Shown: one piece after another, positions 18,844 through 26,523 of the stretch | Layout of the letters: every line of letters begins with the position of its first letter | How positions within the stretch are numbered: position 1 is the first letter of the stretch | Source: Bacteroidales bacterium | GTDB taxonomy: Bacteria; Bacteroidota; Bacteroidia; Bacteroidales; UBA932 | Assembly: GCA_016288055.1 (NCBI GenBank) | Contig: JAEEXZ010000020.1 | Coordinates: 1 to 34,758, forward strand | DNA length: 34,758 bases | Direction: 5' to 3' | The notes under the pieces: generated by a model | Seen by the model: only the letters and a program-made list of their open reading frames with translations | The model's database searches: none | What the model was told of the DNA's origin: nothing | Translations under genes and position numbers: made by a program

Positions 18844-18877
18844 ATCGTCGGGTGCACCTCCAGGTGCACCCGACGAT
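18844..18877. terminator. Perfect inverted repeat between convergent operons
   Basis: A 16-bp arm (18844-18859, ATCGTCGGGTGCACCT) is followed after CC by its exact reverse complement (18862-18877). It lies between the end of the purine permease gene (plus) and the end of the PII-like gene (minus), so it can stop transcription from both sides. Flanking T- and A-runs are short. Nothing else is seen in 18807-18953. Confidence 0.75.
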
Positions 18878-18953
18878 CTGTATGTCGCTGAGGGTCAGCG
18901 GATTGCGCTCCAGGCCGAGGAGGGCCGATGGGGGCCGATGCGGGGCGCGGGCG

Positions 18954-19271
18954 TTATTCCAGGTTGAGGCTGGTGCGGGATACGGGGAGGGAGAAGACGA
19001 TGCCGACACCTTCGGTGGAGAGGCCGGCGTTTTTGTAGATGGCTTTCATCACGGCGTCCTTGATGGCGGCTTTCACCAGGATGAGGACCATCTCCTTGTC
19101 GGGCGTGATGGTGATGCCGAAGAATTCTTCGGCTTCGGGGTTGGCGGAACCACGGCCGCGGACGATGCTGCCGCCTTTGGCTCCGGCCGACCGGGCGGCG
19201 TTCATGACGGTTTCGGAGTAGCCGGCATTGACAATGCAGACAACGAGTTCGAATTTATTATCTTCGGCCAT
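18954..19271 (-). CDS. PII-like regulatory protein, second of pair
   Basis: A 105-aa protein with the PII (GlnB/GlnK) fold: KFELVVCIVNAGYSETVMNAARSAGAKGG at the start, a T-loop-like stretch RGRGSANPEAEEFFG, and EKEMVLILV-type strand followed by LSTEGVGIVFSLPV. The loop lacks the uridylylated Tyr of GlnB, so classical nitrogen control by GlnD is unlikely. PII-like trimers usually bind a nucleotide and gate a membrane protein. It sits 4 nt after the other PII-like gene and downstream of a DUF1538 membrane protein, its probable partner. The ligand is unknown. Confidence 0.8.
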   Translation of the reverse strand: MAEDNKFELVVCIVNAGYSETVMNAARSAGAKGGSIVRGRGSANPEAEEFFGITITPDKEMVLILVKAAIKDAVMKAIYKNAGLSTEGVGIVFSLPVSRTSLNLE

Positions 19272-19275
19272 GGGA

Positions 19276-19641
19276 TCAGGATTCTTTTACTTGTTTGACA
19301 TTGCTCAGGAAACCGTAGGGAAGGGTGCCCACGATACTGGAGAAGGGGATGGAGAAGGCGACGCCTTTGTACTCGCCGCCACGCTGGAACTGCTCGTTGA
19401 GGCGGGCGAATATCTCTGGCGCTTCGTCTTCCCGGATTACACTCACGACCAGCGACTTGGGCTTTTCCACAAGGCCCAGATAGTTCAGGATCAGGTGCGT
19501 TGTCCCTTTGCAGGGGAGCGTGAACTGCAGGTTCGCCTGCTGGGACTGGATGAGGCTGGAATAGTAGGCCTGCTTGCCGCTGGGTACGATGGCCAGCAGC
19601 AGTTCCAGTTTGACAGGGGCGATATTCTTTTTGGTTTCCAT
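19276..19641 (-). CDS. Divergent PII-like protein, first of pair
   Basis: A 121-aa protein beginning METKKNIAPVKLELLLAIVPSGKQAYY. The strand and helix order resembles PII, with a terminal GVAFSIPFSSIVG that parallels FSLPVSR of its neighbour, but the T-loop region (around LPCKGTTHLILN) is quite unlike GlnB. Assignment therefore rests on this weak resemblance plus context. Its ATG shares a base with the DUF1538 stop (TAATG overlap), so translation is coupled. A heteromeric PII complex with the next gene is possible but not shown. Confidence 0.6.
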   Translation of the reverse strand: METKKNIAPVKLELLLAIVPSGKQAYYSSLIQSQQANLQFTLPCKGTTHLILNYLGLVEKPKSLVVSVIREDEAPEIFARLNEQFQRGGEYKGVAFSIPFSSIVGTLPYGFLSNVKQVKES

Positions 19642-21185
19642 TATTCGAAATAAATGATAGGGTCTTCGTCTTCGGATGCCAGGATGTGGCGCATGGCCGT
19701 ACGCTGGCGGTGCCGTGTGGCCATGACGGATTTGAATCCCAGGCTCTGGATGGTGATGAGCGGTGTCATGGCAACCATCGCCACTACGCCGAACGCCAGG
19801 TCCAGCACGCTGGATTCCCCCTGGAGGGTTACGCAGACCCCCATCACCATCGGCAGGATGAAGCTGGAGGTGAGGGGACCGCTGGCCACGCCGCCGGAGT
19901 CGAACGCGATGGCCGTATAAAGCCTCGGGACAAAAAAGGACAGACCCAGGGACAGCAGGTACCCCGGAATGATGTAGTACAGCAGCGAGAATCCGAAGAT
20001 GACGCGAACGACGGACAGGCCGATGGAAACGCCCACGCCGATCGAAAGCGCCGTCATCATCTGCCGCTTGGACACCTCTCCGCCGGTAATCTCCTGCACC
20101 TGCGTGTTGAGCACGTGCACGGCTGGCTCGGCCAGGACCACCACCATCCCGATGAGGAAGCCCAGCCCTACGATAAGCGAAGGCTGCTGTGCGGAAAGCT
20201 GCGCGCCGATTTTAAAGCCGATGGGCATGAACGCCATCTCCACCGCCGTCAGGAAGAGCACCAGACCTATAAAGGTATAAAGGATGCCGAACCCGATCTG
20301 ATAGAGCCGCGTACGGGGAAGATGCAGGACGGAGATCTGCAGCACGGCGAAGAAAAGCACGATGGAGACGAGGGATTTGGCTACATCCGCCATGGCTCCG
20401 GCAAGGATGTGCGGGACAGGTTCGGCCGCTCCGTAGTCCGGCAGCTGGAAGGAAGGTGCGCCGCTGGACAGCAGCGAAAGAAGCAGTACCGCCGCGATGG
20501 GCCCCACCGAGCAGAGCGCGATAAGGCCGAAGCTGTTCTCCGACGCGTTGCGCCCGCCCACGGTGAGCGCGATTCCCACGCCCAGCGCCATGATGAAGGG
20601 AACCGTGATGGGCCCCGTCGTGACGCCGCCCGCGTCGAAGCACATGGAAAGCATCTGTCCCTTGACAGGGTCGCTCAGCAGCAGCGCCGCCAGGCAGAAC
20701 AGCACCATGTAAAGGAACATCAGGATGCTGGTGAGGTCGTGGTGGAAGAAGATCTTGATAACTCCCAGCAGGAGCATCAGCCCAACACCCACGCCGACGG
20801 TCCCGATGAGCAGGCCGCCCTGCATGACGGCGCTCACCTGGCTGGCCAGCACGGATAGGTCAGGCTCGGCCACGGTGATGAGCAGCCCCATCACGAACGC
20901 GACCGTGAGCAGCAGTCCCATCTTCTTGGCCGATGTGAGGCCTTCCCCCACATACTGCCCCATGGGCGTCATGGCCATGTCGGCCCCCTGGTTGAACAGG
21001 CCGATTCCCAGCACCAGCAGCAGCGTCGCCTCTGAGAAGCGGACCATCTCCCGGGCCGATATATCCACCCAGGGCGTAAGCGACAGTCCCAGCACGATGA
21101 GACTTACCGGCAGGACAGACCGCAGTGATTCCACGAACTTTTCCCTGAGCGGTCCCCATAGTTCATTGCGAAGTTCCCTGTTCAT
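19641..21185 (-). CDS. DUF1538 polytopic membrane protein, probable PII-gated transporter
   Basis: A 514-aa inner-membrane protein with about a dozen hydrophobic helices. It contains an internal duplication about 246 residues apart: AEPDLSVLASQV (from 106) versus AEPAVHVLNTQV (from 352), and FDAGGVTTGPIT (183-194) versus FDSGGVASGPLT (428-439). Such inverted or tandem repeats are typical of transporters and the conserved AEP and DxGGV..GP motifs may form the substrate path. The substrate is unknown. Its ATG comes 1 nt after the stop of the hybrid two-component regulator, and the two PII-like genes follow directly, so all four form one apparent operon. An acidic tail (ASEDEDP) ends the protein. 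Confidence 0.85.
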   Translation of the reverse strand: MNRELRNELWGPLREKFVESLRSVLPVSLIVLGLSLTPWVDISAREMVRFSEATLLLVLGIGLFNQGADMAMTPMGQYVGEGLTSAKKMGLLLTVAFVMGLLITVAEPDLSVLASQVSAVMQGGLLIGTVGVGVGLMLLLGVIKIFFHHDLTSILMFLYMVLFCLAALLLSDPVKGQMLSMCFDAGGVTTGPITVPFIMALGVGIALTVGGRNASENSFGLIALCSVGPIAAVLLLSLLSSGAPSFQLPDYGAAEPVPHILAGAMADVAKSLVSIVLFFAVLQISVLHLPRTRLYQIGFGILYTFIGLVLFLTAVEMAFMPIGFKIGAQLSAQQPSLIVGLGFLIGMVVVLAEPAVHVLNTQVQEITGGEVSKRQMMTALSIGVGVSIGLSVVRVIFGFSLLYYIIPGYLLSLGLSFFVPRLYTAIAFDSGGVASGPLTSSFILPMVMGVCVTLQGESSVLDLAFGVVAMVAMTPLITIQSLGFKSVMATRHRQRTAMRHILASEDEDPIIYFE

Positions 21186-21186
21186 C

Positions 21187-24100
21187 CTATCCTGCGTATT
21201 CTGACGGCGGTACGCCGAACTGTTTCTTGAATGAAGTGGAGAAATGCGACAGGGTATTGAACCCTGTCATCCAGGCAATCTCGCTCATGTTGTGTTTCCC
21301 CTCTTTGAGCAGGTCTGCGGCGCGGTTCAGTTTATAGCGTTTGAACAGCACCGAGGGATTTTCGCCGGTGAGGCTCTTGACCTTGTAGTATAGCTTGGTG
21401 CGGGAAATCTTCATCATTTCCGTGAGCCGGATGACATCCAGGTCTGCGTTGGACAGTTCCTTCTCCATGAGGGCGTAGAGCTCTTCCATGAAAGCGGCGT
21501 CGCGCGGAGAGAGCGCCTCCGGGGCGATGTCCTCCGTGGTGGTGGCCGATGCCAGCTGATGGCGCAGCTTCTCGCGGTTTTCCATGAGGGATTTCACCAG
21601 GGCCAGGAGGTAGGCGGGCTGGAAGGGCTTGGTCACATAGGCATCGGCCCCCTCGTCCAGGCCTTTCACCTGGTTTTCCACGGCTACTTTGGCGGTGACA
21701 AGCACCACGGGGATATGGCTCAGCTGCAGGTCTCCCTTGATGAGGGAGCACAGCTGGTAGCCGTCCATGCCGGGCATCACTACGTCGGAGATGACAAGGT
21801 CTGCGGCTTCCTCGGCCAGATTTTTCAGGGCCGTTTGGCCGTCGTAGTAGAGGGAGACCTTGTAGTAGGGCTTGAGCAGCACCTTCAGGTAGTTGGCGAT
21901 ATCGATGTCGTCGTCCACCACGACGATGTGTTTTTTGTCCTGTTCGTCCCCGTTTTTTTCTTCCACGATGGCCTCGGCCAGGGTGTGGGAGGGGAGTTCC
22001 GGCGCTTCGCTCACCCGTTCGTCGGGGGAGTAGGACTGTTCGCTCACGGGCAGGGCCAGGCTGAAGAGGGCGCCTCCCTCGGGCCGATTCCACGCGCGGA
22101 TATACCCGTGATGCAGCCCGCAGAGCACGCGCGCATAGTACAGGCCGATGCCGGAGCCCGCAAACTTCTTCCCGGCCTCCGACTGGTAAAAGCGCTCGAA
22201 GATCTTCTCCAGCTGGTCTTCGTCGATGCCCGGCCCGCTGTCGGCCACGCTGATGCAGGCCCACTGGGTGTCTGTATCGGCCCCGGTGAGGGGGAAGCGG
22301 CGCAGGGTATCGGCCCGGCTTAACACGTCGAAGCTGAGGGAAACCTTTCCGCCCGAGGGGGTGAATTTGAGGGCGTTGGACAGCAGATTCATGACCACCT
22401 TCTGCACTTTGTCGGCATCCACCCACATTTCGAAGGGCTCTTCCAGGCCGTAGGTGCCCAGCTCGATGCCCTTGCTGCGGGCGTTGAAGCCGAACAGGTC
22501 GGCCGTGTCGCGGAGCGGCTGGACGATATCCATCCGGGCCACCTTCATCTGCAGCTTGCTGTTGCCGATACGGTTGAAGTCCAGCAGCTGGTTCACCAGC
22601 GAAAGCAGCCAGGTGGCGTTGCGGCGGATGATGTCCACCAGTTCCTTGTCCGTGCCGCGGATGCTTCCGGACTCGGCGAGCTGCTGTGCCGGCCCGGCAA
22701 TCATGGTGAGCGGGGTGCGGAACTCATGGGCCACGTTGGAGAAGTAGTTCATCTGGATTTTGTTGAGCTCTTTCTCGGCCTGCTGGGCTTCCTCGGCCCT
22801 TTCCCGTTCGCGGCGGACCTGCCAGATGCGGCGGGCCGCCTCTTTGCGCACCTCCCGGATGTGGCGCACGAAGGTGTAGAGGACAAACAGGACGCCGAGG
22901 CCCATCAGCACCCAGATTATCCAGGCCCACCAGCTGTTCTGCCACGGGGGCAGCACGTGGATGTTGAGGCTCTCTTCGGTCTCTGATATGGTATGGCTGC
23001 CGTTGGTGATGGTGACGCGCAGCTTGTAGTGGCCCGGGGGAATGTGGGCGAAATAGGCGTTGTGGCGGTTGTTGATGCGCACCCAGTCCTTGTCGAAGCC
23101 CTCCAGTTTGTAGGCGTAGCGGATTTGCTCGAATTCGCTGAAATCAAGGGCGGAGAAGGTGATGTCGAAGGCATTGTGGTTGTAGCGGATCACTACGTCC
23201 GGTTTGGCCGATAGCTGCCGGTTGATGGGACCGCCTTCCATGGGGCGCACCAGCTGGTTGTGGATGGACAGGTGCTCGAAAACGATGGGTACGGTTCGTT
23301 TGGCGGGAGCGTCCAGCGGGTTGAAGCAGGTGAGTCCGTGCGTGCCGCCGAAGATGAGGGTGCCGTCGGGCAGGATGCAGGAGGCCTGTTCGGAGTACTG
23401 GTCTCCGCCGGTTCCGTCGGCCTCGGTGAAAAGAATGAACCGGCCGGTGGCGCGGTCATATTTGGCAAGGCCGTCCATGGTGGATACCCAGAGGTTCCCC
23501 TGAAGGTCTTCTTCGATGGAGCAGACGTCCTGGCAGGGAAGTCCTTCCATGGCTTTTTTCTGGCCCGTCTTTCCGTCCCGGAGGATGAGGCCGTTGGAGG
23601 TGGTTCCCAGCCACAGGTCTCCTTCGCTGTCCCCGAACATGCACGTGGGGATGATGACGGAGCGTTTTACGGCAGATTTATAGTCCTCTTCGCGGTTGGG
23701 CTTTACTTCGAGCGTGTAGGTGTTCACCGATACGGGCGCCTTGTTGAAGCAGGCCGCCTGGAGCAGGCCTGCCTCGGCCATGCGAATCTCCGGGACGTAG
23801 GTCCATTCTCCGGATTCGGAGATGTTTACGGTCCTGGTGGTGCGGGTGGTCTTGTCGTAACGGAGGAGGGTGGGCGTAAAACAGCCTATCCAGATGTGGC
23901 CCTGGTCATCTTCGGTGATGGACAGGGGATTGGTGCACTGGATGGAGTCCAGCTGGCGGAGGCTTTTTCCGTTCCAGGTGCAGCGTACCACGCGCATCTT
24001 GTTGGAAAACAGCAGCCATAGGTCTCCGGAGGAGTCGCAGAAAACTTTGTTGGAACGCAGGTAGCCCACGCTGTTGTCCGGGATGAGGTAATCCGTATCC

Positions 24101-25251
24101 ACGGCCTGGAGGCGGTCATCGGCCAGATTGTAGCACCACAAGCCGTCCATGAGCGTTGATATCCAGAGGTTGCCTGCGCGGTCTGTGCAGAGGGAGGTGA
24201 CGGTTTTCCCGCGGAAGGCGTTCACGAGGGAACGGTTGCCACCGAACAGTCCCTTTATATTATAAGATATGGTATAGCCTCTGTCGGTGGTGCCGAACCA
24301 CAGGTTGTGGCGGCTGTCCTGGAAGATGGTCCTCACCTCCGCGTCCGGGATGGTGTAGGGGAAGGCGTCGTCCGTCTGGAAAAGAACCCGGCCGAGGTCC
24401 TTCTGATAGAGGAAAAAGCCCTTGCCGATGACGTTCATCAGCAGGTTGTTCCCGTCGATAGGGCAGAGGATGTCCACGTCTCCGCCCATCAGGCGTTTTT
24501 GGGCACGGATGGGGGCGGGGATGGGCTGCCAGGTGTGGGTTTCGGTGTCCAGAATGCCCAGGCGTCCCATGCCGGAAACCCAGATGGTGCCGTCAAGGGC
24601 ATCGGCTATATGGAAGGCCTGGAAGCCGGTCTGGGCGCTGCACTGCAGGCTCCAGTCCTTGGTGCTAAGGCAGTTGAGGCGTGTCCCGTTTCCGGAGATT
24701 ACCCACAGGCGGTCTTCGCTGTCCAGTGTCATGCTGGTGACACCGAAGGCGCCCAGATTGTGGTAAACGGGCCGGAGGACATCCTCTTCGGGGATGTAGC
24801 GGTACAGGGTGCTGTTGTTGGACAGCAGTACCATGCCGCCGCTGGTTTCCAGGATGGTGGTGAGATTGTTGGTCCCGTCCTCTGCGGGTACGCGGTGGAA
24901 GTTGCCCTGGATGGTGGTGAATGCCACTCCGTTCTTCGTGGCTATGCACAGGCGCCCGTCCCGGAGGGAATGGACGGCGTTGATCTGGTTGTCCGGAAGG
25001 CCGGTTTCATCGTCCGTACAGAAAAACTGGAAGAACTCGTGGCCGTCGAAACGGTTGAGGCCGCGCTGGGTGGCCATCCAGATATGGCCCTGCAGGTCCT
25101 CTGCGAAACCATTGATCCGCTGGTTGGAAACGCTGCCCGCCAGGGCAACGCTTCCTTCGGCCGGAGTGGGTACTTCTCCTCCGTTATAATTGGTACAGGC
25201 GCTCAGGGTTAGCAGGCATAGCGCCAATGTGACAGGCTTGCACATTCTCAT
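21187..25251 (-). CDS. Hybrid two-component regulator (sensor kinase, receiver and AraC DNA-binding domain in one protein)
   Basis: A single-chain sensor-regulator of the type that controls Bacteroidetes PULs, 1,354 aa from this start. In order: lipoprotein-like signal (LTLSAC), a periplasmic beta-propeller of Reg_prop repeats (about 30-640, e.g. DLQGHIWMATQRGLNRFDG), a Y_Y_Y domain (about 685-755), a membrane helix (about 774-795), HisKA with the phospho-acceptor H842 in HEFRTPL, an ATPase domain (NLLSNALKFTPSGG, DSGPGID, GSGIGL), a receiver with D1156 in SDVVMPGMDG, and an AraC-type helix-turn-helix to the end. The start at 25251 places the signal peptide properly; an ATG at 25278 would add nine residues. 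It lies divergently from the esterase-GH3-SusCD genes, which it probably activates on sensing a glycan fragment. It is immediately followed by a DUF1538 gene. Confidence 0.95.
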   Translation of the reverse strand: MRMCKPVTLALCLLTLSACTNYNGGEVPTPAEGSVALAGSVSNQRINGFAEDLQGHIWMATQRGLNRFDGHEFFQFFCTDDETGLPDNQINAVHSLRDGRLCIATKNGVAFTTIQGNFHRVPAEDGTNNLTTILETSGGMVLLSNNSTLYRYIPEEDVLRPVYHNLGAFGVTSMTLDSEDRLWVISGNGTRLNCLSTKDWSLQCSAQTGFQAFHIADALDGTIWVSGMGRLGILDTETHTWQPIPAPIRAQKRLMGGDVDILCPIDGNNLLMNVIGKGFFLYQKDLGRVLFQTDDAFPYTIPDAEVRTIFQDSRHNLWFGTTDRGYTISYNIKGLFGGNRSLVNAFRGKTVTSLCTDRAGNLWISTLMDGLWCYNLADDRLQAVDTDYLIPDNSVGYLRSNKVFCDSSGDLWLLFSNKMRVVRCTWNGKSLRQLDSIQCTNPLSITEDDQGHIWIGCFTPTLLRYDKTTRTTRTVNISESGEWTYVPEIRMAEAGLLQAACFNKAPVSVNTYTLEVKPNREEDYKSAVKRSVIIPTCMFGDSEGDLWLGTTSNGLILRDGKTGQKKAMEGLPCQDVCSIEEDLQGNLWVSTMDGLAKYDRATGRFILFTEADGTGGDQYSEQASCILPDGTLIFGGTHGLTCFNPLDAPAKRTVPIVFEHLSIHNQLVRPMEGGPINRQLSAKPDVVIRYNHNAFDITFSALDFSEFEQIRYAYKLEGFDKDWVRINNRHNAYFAHIPPGHYKLRVTITNGSHTISETEESLNIHVLPPWQNSWWAWIIWVLMGLGVLFVLYTFVRHIREVRKEAARRIWQVRRERERAEEAQQAEKELNKIQMNYFSNVAHEFRTPLTMIAGPAQQLAESGSIRGTDKELVDIIRRNATWLLSLVNQLLDFNRIGNSKLQMKVARMDIVQPLRDTADLFGFNARSKGIELGTYGLEEPFEMWVDADKVQKVVMNLLSNALKFTPSGGKVSLSFDVLSRADTLRRFPLTGADTDTQWACISVADSGPGIDEDQLEKIFERFYQSEAGKKFAGSGIGLYYARVLCGLHHGYIRAWNRPEGGALFSLALPVSEQSYSPDERVSEAPELPSHTLAEAIVEEKNGDEQDKKHIVVVDDDIDIANYLKVLLKPYYKVSLYYDGQTALKNLAEEAADLVISDVVMPGMDGYQLCSLIKGDLQLSHIPVVLVTAKVAVENQVKGLDEGADAYVTKPFQPAYLLALVKSLMENREKLRHQLASATTTEDIAPEALSPRDAAFMEELYALMEKELSNADLDVIRLTEMMKISRTKLYYKVKSLTGENPSVLFKRYKLNRAADLLKEGKHNMSEIAWMTGFNTLSHFSTSFKKQFGVPPSEYAG

Positions 25252-25378
25252 ATTACAAAAATAGGCATTATTGTTCATTTAGAAAAACATTTGAACAAGT
25301 AAGAATATGATTCTTTTTTATTTGTTTCTACATTTGTGCTGACCAAAAGTGACACTAACACAAACTAACAAATAACCA
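25252..25378. promoter_or_regulatory. Divergent regulator-PUL intergenic region with plus-strand promoter
   Basis: An AT-rich 127-nt gap between the regulator and the PUL. TACATTTG at 25329-25336 matches TAnnTTTG in the plus direction, but no good -33 box is seen, as expected for an activated promoter. ACATTTG also occurs at 25287-25293, 42 nt (four helical turns) upstream, and could be part of an activator site. The leader holds a repeated ACTAACA. No convincing promoter was found for the minus-strand regulator. Confidence 0.5.
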
Positions 25379-26518
25379 ATGAAACGTATTCTTTCTACCC
25401 TCGCGCTCTGCCTGGCCGTGTCCGGCGCAGTGAACGCACAGGAATTGGCCAATTTTTCCTTCGGCCGCGGTGCTAAACCCATCATTTCCCCTGAAATCCA
25501 GAACGACAGCGTCATTTTCCGCCTCAAGGCAGACTATGCCACCGTCGTGAAGCTGAGCGGCAGCTGGATGCCCAACCCCTGGGGCGGTACCATTGACATG
25601 CAGCGCGGGGAGAACAATGTCTGGAGCGTGAAGATTCCGCTTCCTTCCCCGGAAATCTATACTTATAATTTTGTAGTGGACGGCGTCGCTGTGAACGACC
25701 CCCAGAACGTTCTCGTGCAGCGCGATGGAACCCGCTACCTTCCCATGCTCCTGGTTCCCGGCGAGCGCACGGAGAATTACGGTGAGGCTACCAAGCATGG
25801 CACCGTGAGCCATCCCTGGTACAGCAGCAAGATCCTGGGAATGGACCGTCGCTTAACTGTATATACTCCTTACGGATACGAGAACAATCCCAAGAAGAAA
25901 TATCCCGTCCTGTACCTTCTGCACGGTGCCGGCGGTGACGAGGAAGCCTGGAGCTCCATGGGCCGCGCCGCCCAGATCCTCGACAACCTCATTGAGAAGG
26001 GACTTGCAGAACCCATGATCGTGGTCATGCCCAACGGTAACCCCGGCCAGGCTGCAGCCCGCACGCTCAATATTCCCGAAAAGCAGATCGACTGGCGTTC
26101 CCCCGAATTCCGCGACGCTTATGTGAAGAGCCTGTGCACGGAGATCGTTCCTTTCATCGAGAAACACTTCCGCGCCGTTGCCAAGCCTTCTTCCCGCGCT
26201 ATCGCCGGTCTTTCCATGGGTGGCGGTCACACCATCTCCGCTTCCATCCTTTATCCCGAACTTTTTGACTACATCTGCCCCCTGTCCGCTGCCGGCAGCG
26301 CCACCCCCGAGCAGATTGCCGCCCTCAAGAAGGCTGGCGTAAAACTCTACTTCCTGGCCTGCGGCAACACGGACTTCCTGTTCCAGGGCGCCGAGGACAT
26401 GCACCGGAAACTGGAAGAACAGGGTCTCCAGCATGAGTACTTCGTCTCCGATGGAGGCCACGTCTGGTCCAACTGGCGTCTGTATCTTAACACCTTCGCA
26501 CAGAAACTCTTTAAATAA
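25379..26518 (+). CDS. CE1-type carbohydrate esterase with N-terminal E-set domain
   Basis: A secreted 379-aa alpha/beta-hydrolase of the enterochelin esterase/feruloyl esterase family. The signal peptide ends near VNAQ. Residues about 25-130 form an immunoglobulin-like E-set/CBM48-like domain (VVKLSGSWMPNPWGG, YTYNFVVDGV). The catalytic domain follows, with YPVLYLLHGAGGDEEAW, the nucleophile S279 in GLSMGG, D332 in GNTDFLF and H361 in GGHVWSNWR as the likely triad. Activity would be removal of feruloyl or acetyl groups from plant cell wall polysaccharide, though family members also act on other esters. First gene of the PUL; the GH3 gene starts 5 nt after its stop. Confidence 0.88.
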   Translation: MKRILSTLALCLAVSGAVNAQELANFSFGRGAKPIISPEIQNDSVIFRLKADYATVVKLSGSWMPNPWGGTIDMQRGENNVWSVKIPLPSPEIYTYNFVVDGVAVNDPQNVLVQRDGTRYLPMLLVPGERTENYGEATKHGTVSHPWYSSKILGMDRRLTVYTPYGYENNPKKKYPVLYLLHGAGGDEEAWSSMGRAAQILDNLIEKGLAEPMIVVMPNGNPGQAAARTLNIPEKQIDWRSPEFRDAYVKSLCTEIVPFIEKHFRAVAKPSSRAIAGLSMGGGHTISASILYPELFDYICPLSAAGSATPEQIAALKKAGVKLYFLACGNTDFLFQGAEDMHRKLEEQGLQHEYFVSDGGHVWSNWRLYLNTFAQKLFK

Positions 26519-26523
26519 GGTAG

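Noticed and set aside
18954..19641. Classical GlnB/GlnK nitrogen regulators
   Set aside because: No GlnB-type T-loop tyrosine is visible and no ammonium transporter gene is adjacent; the neighbour is DUF1538.
25256..25263. CAAAAATA as a minus-strand -7 box for the hybrid regulator
   Set aside because: It lies within a few bases of the start codon chosen and has no -33 element at the right distance.
25355..25374. Repeated ACTAACA as a CRISPR-like or regulatory repeat array
   Set aside because: There are only two short copies in an AT-rich leader, which chance can explain.
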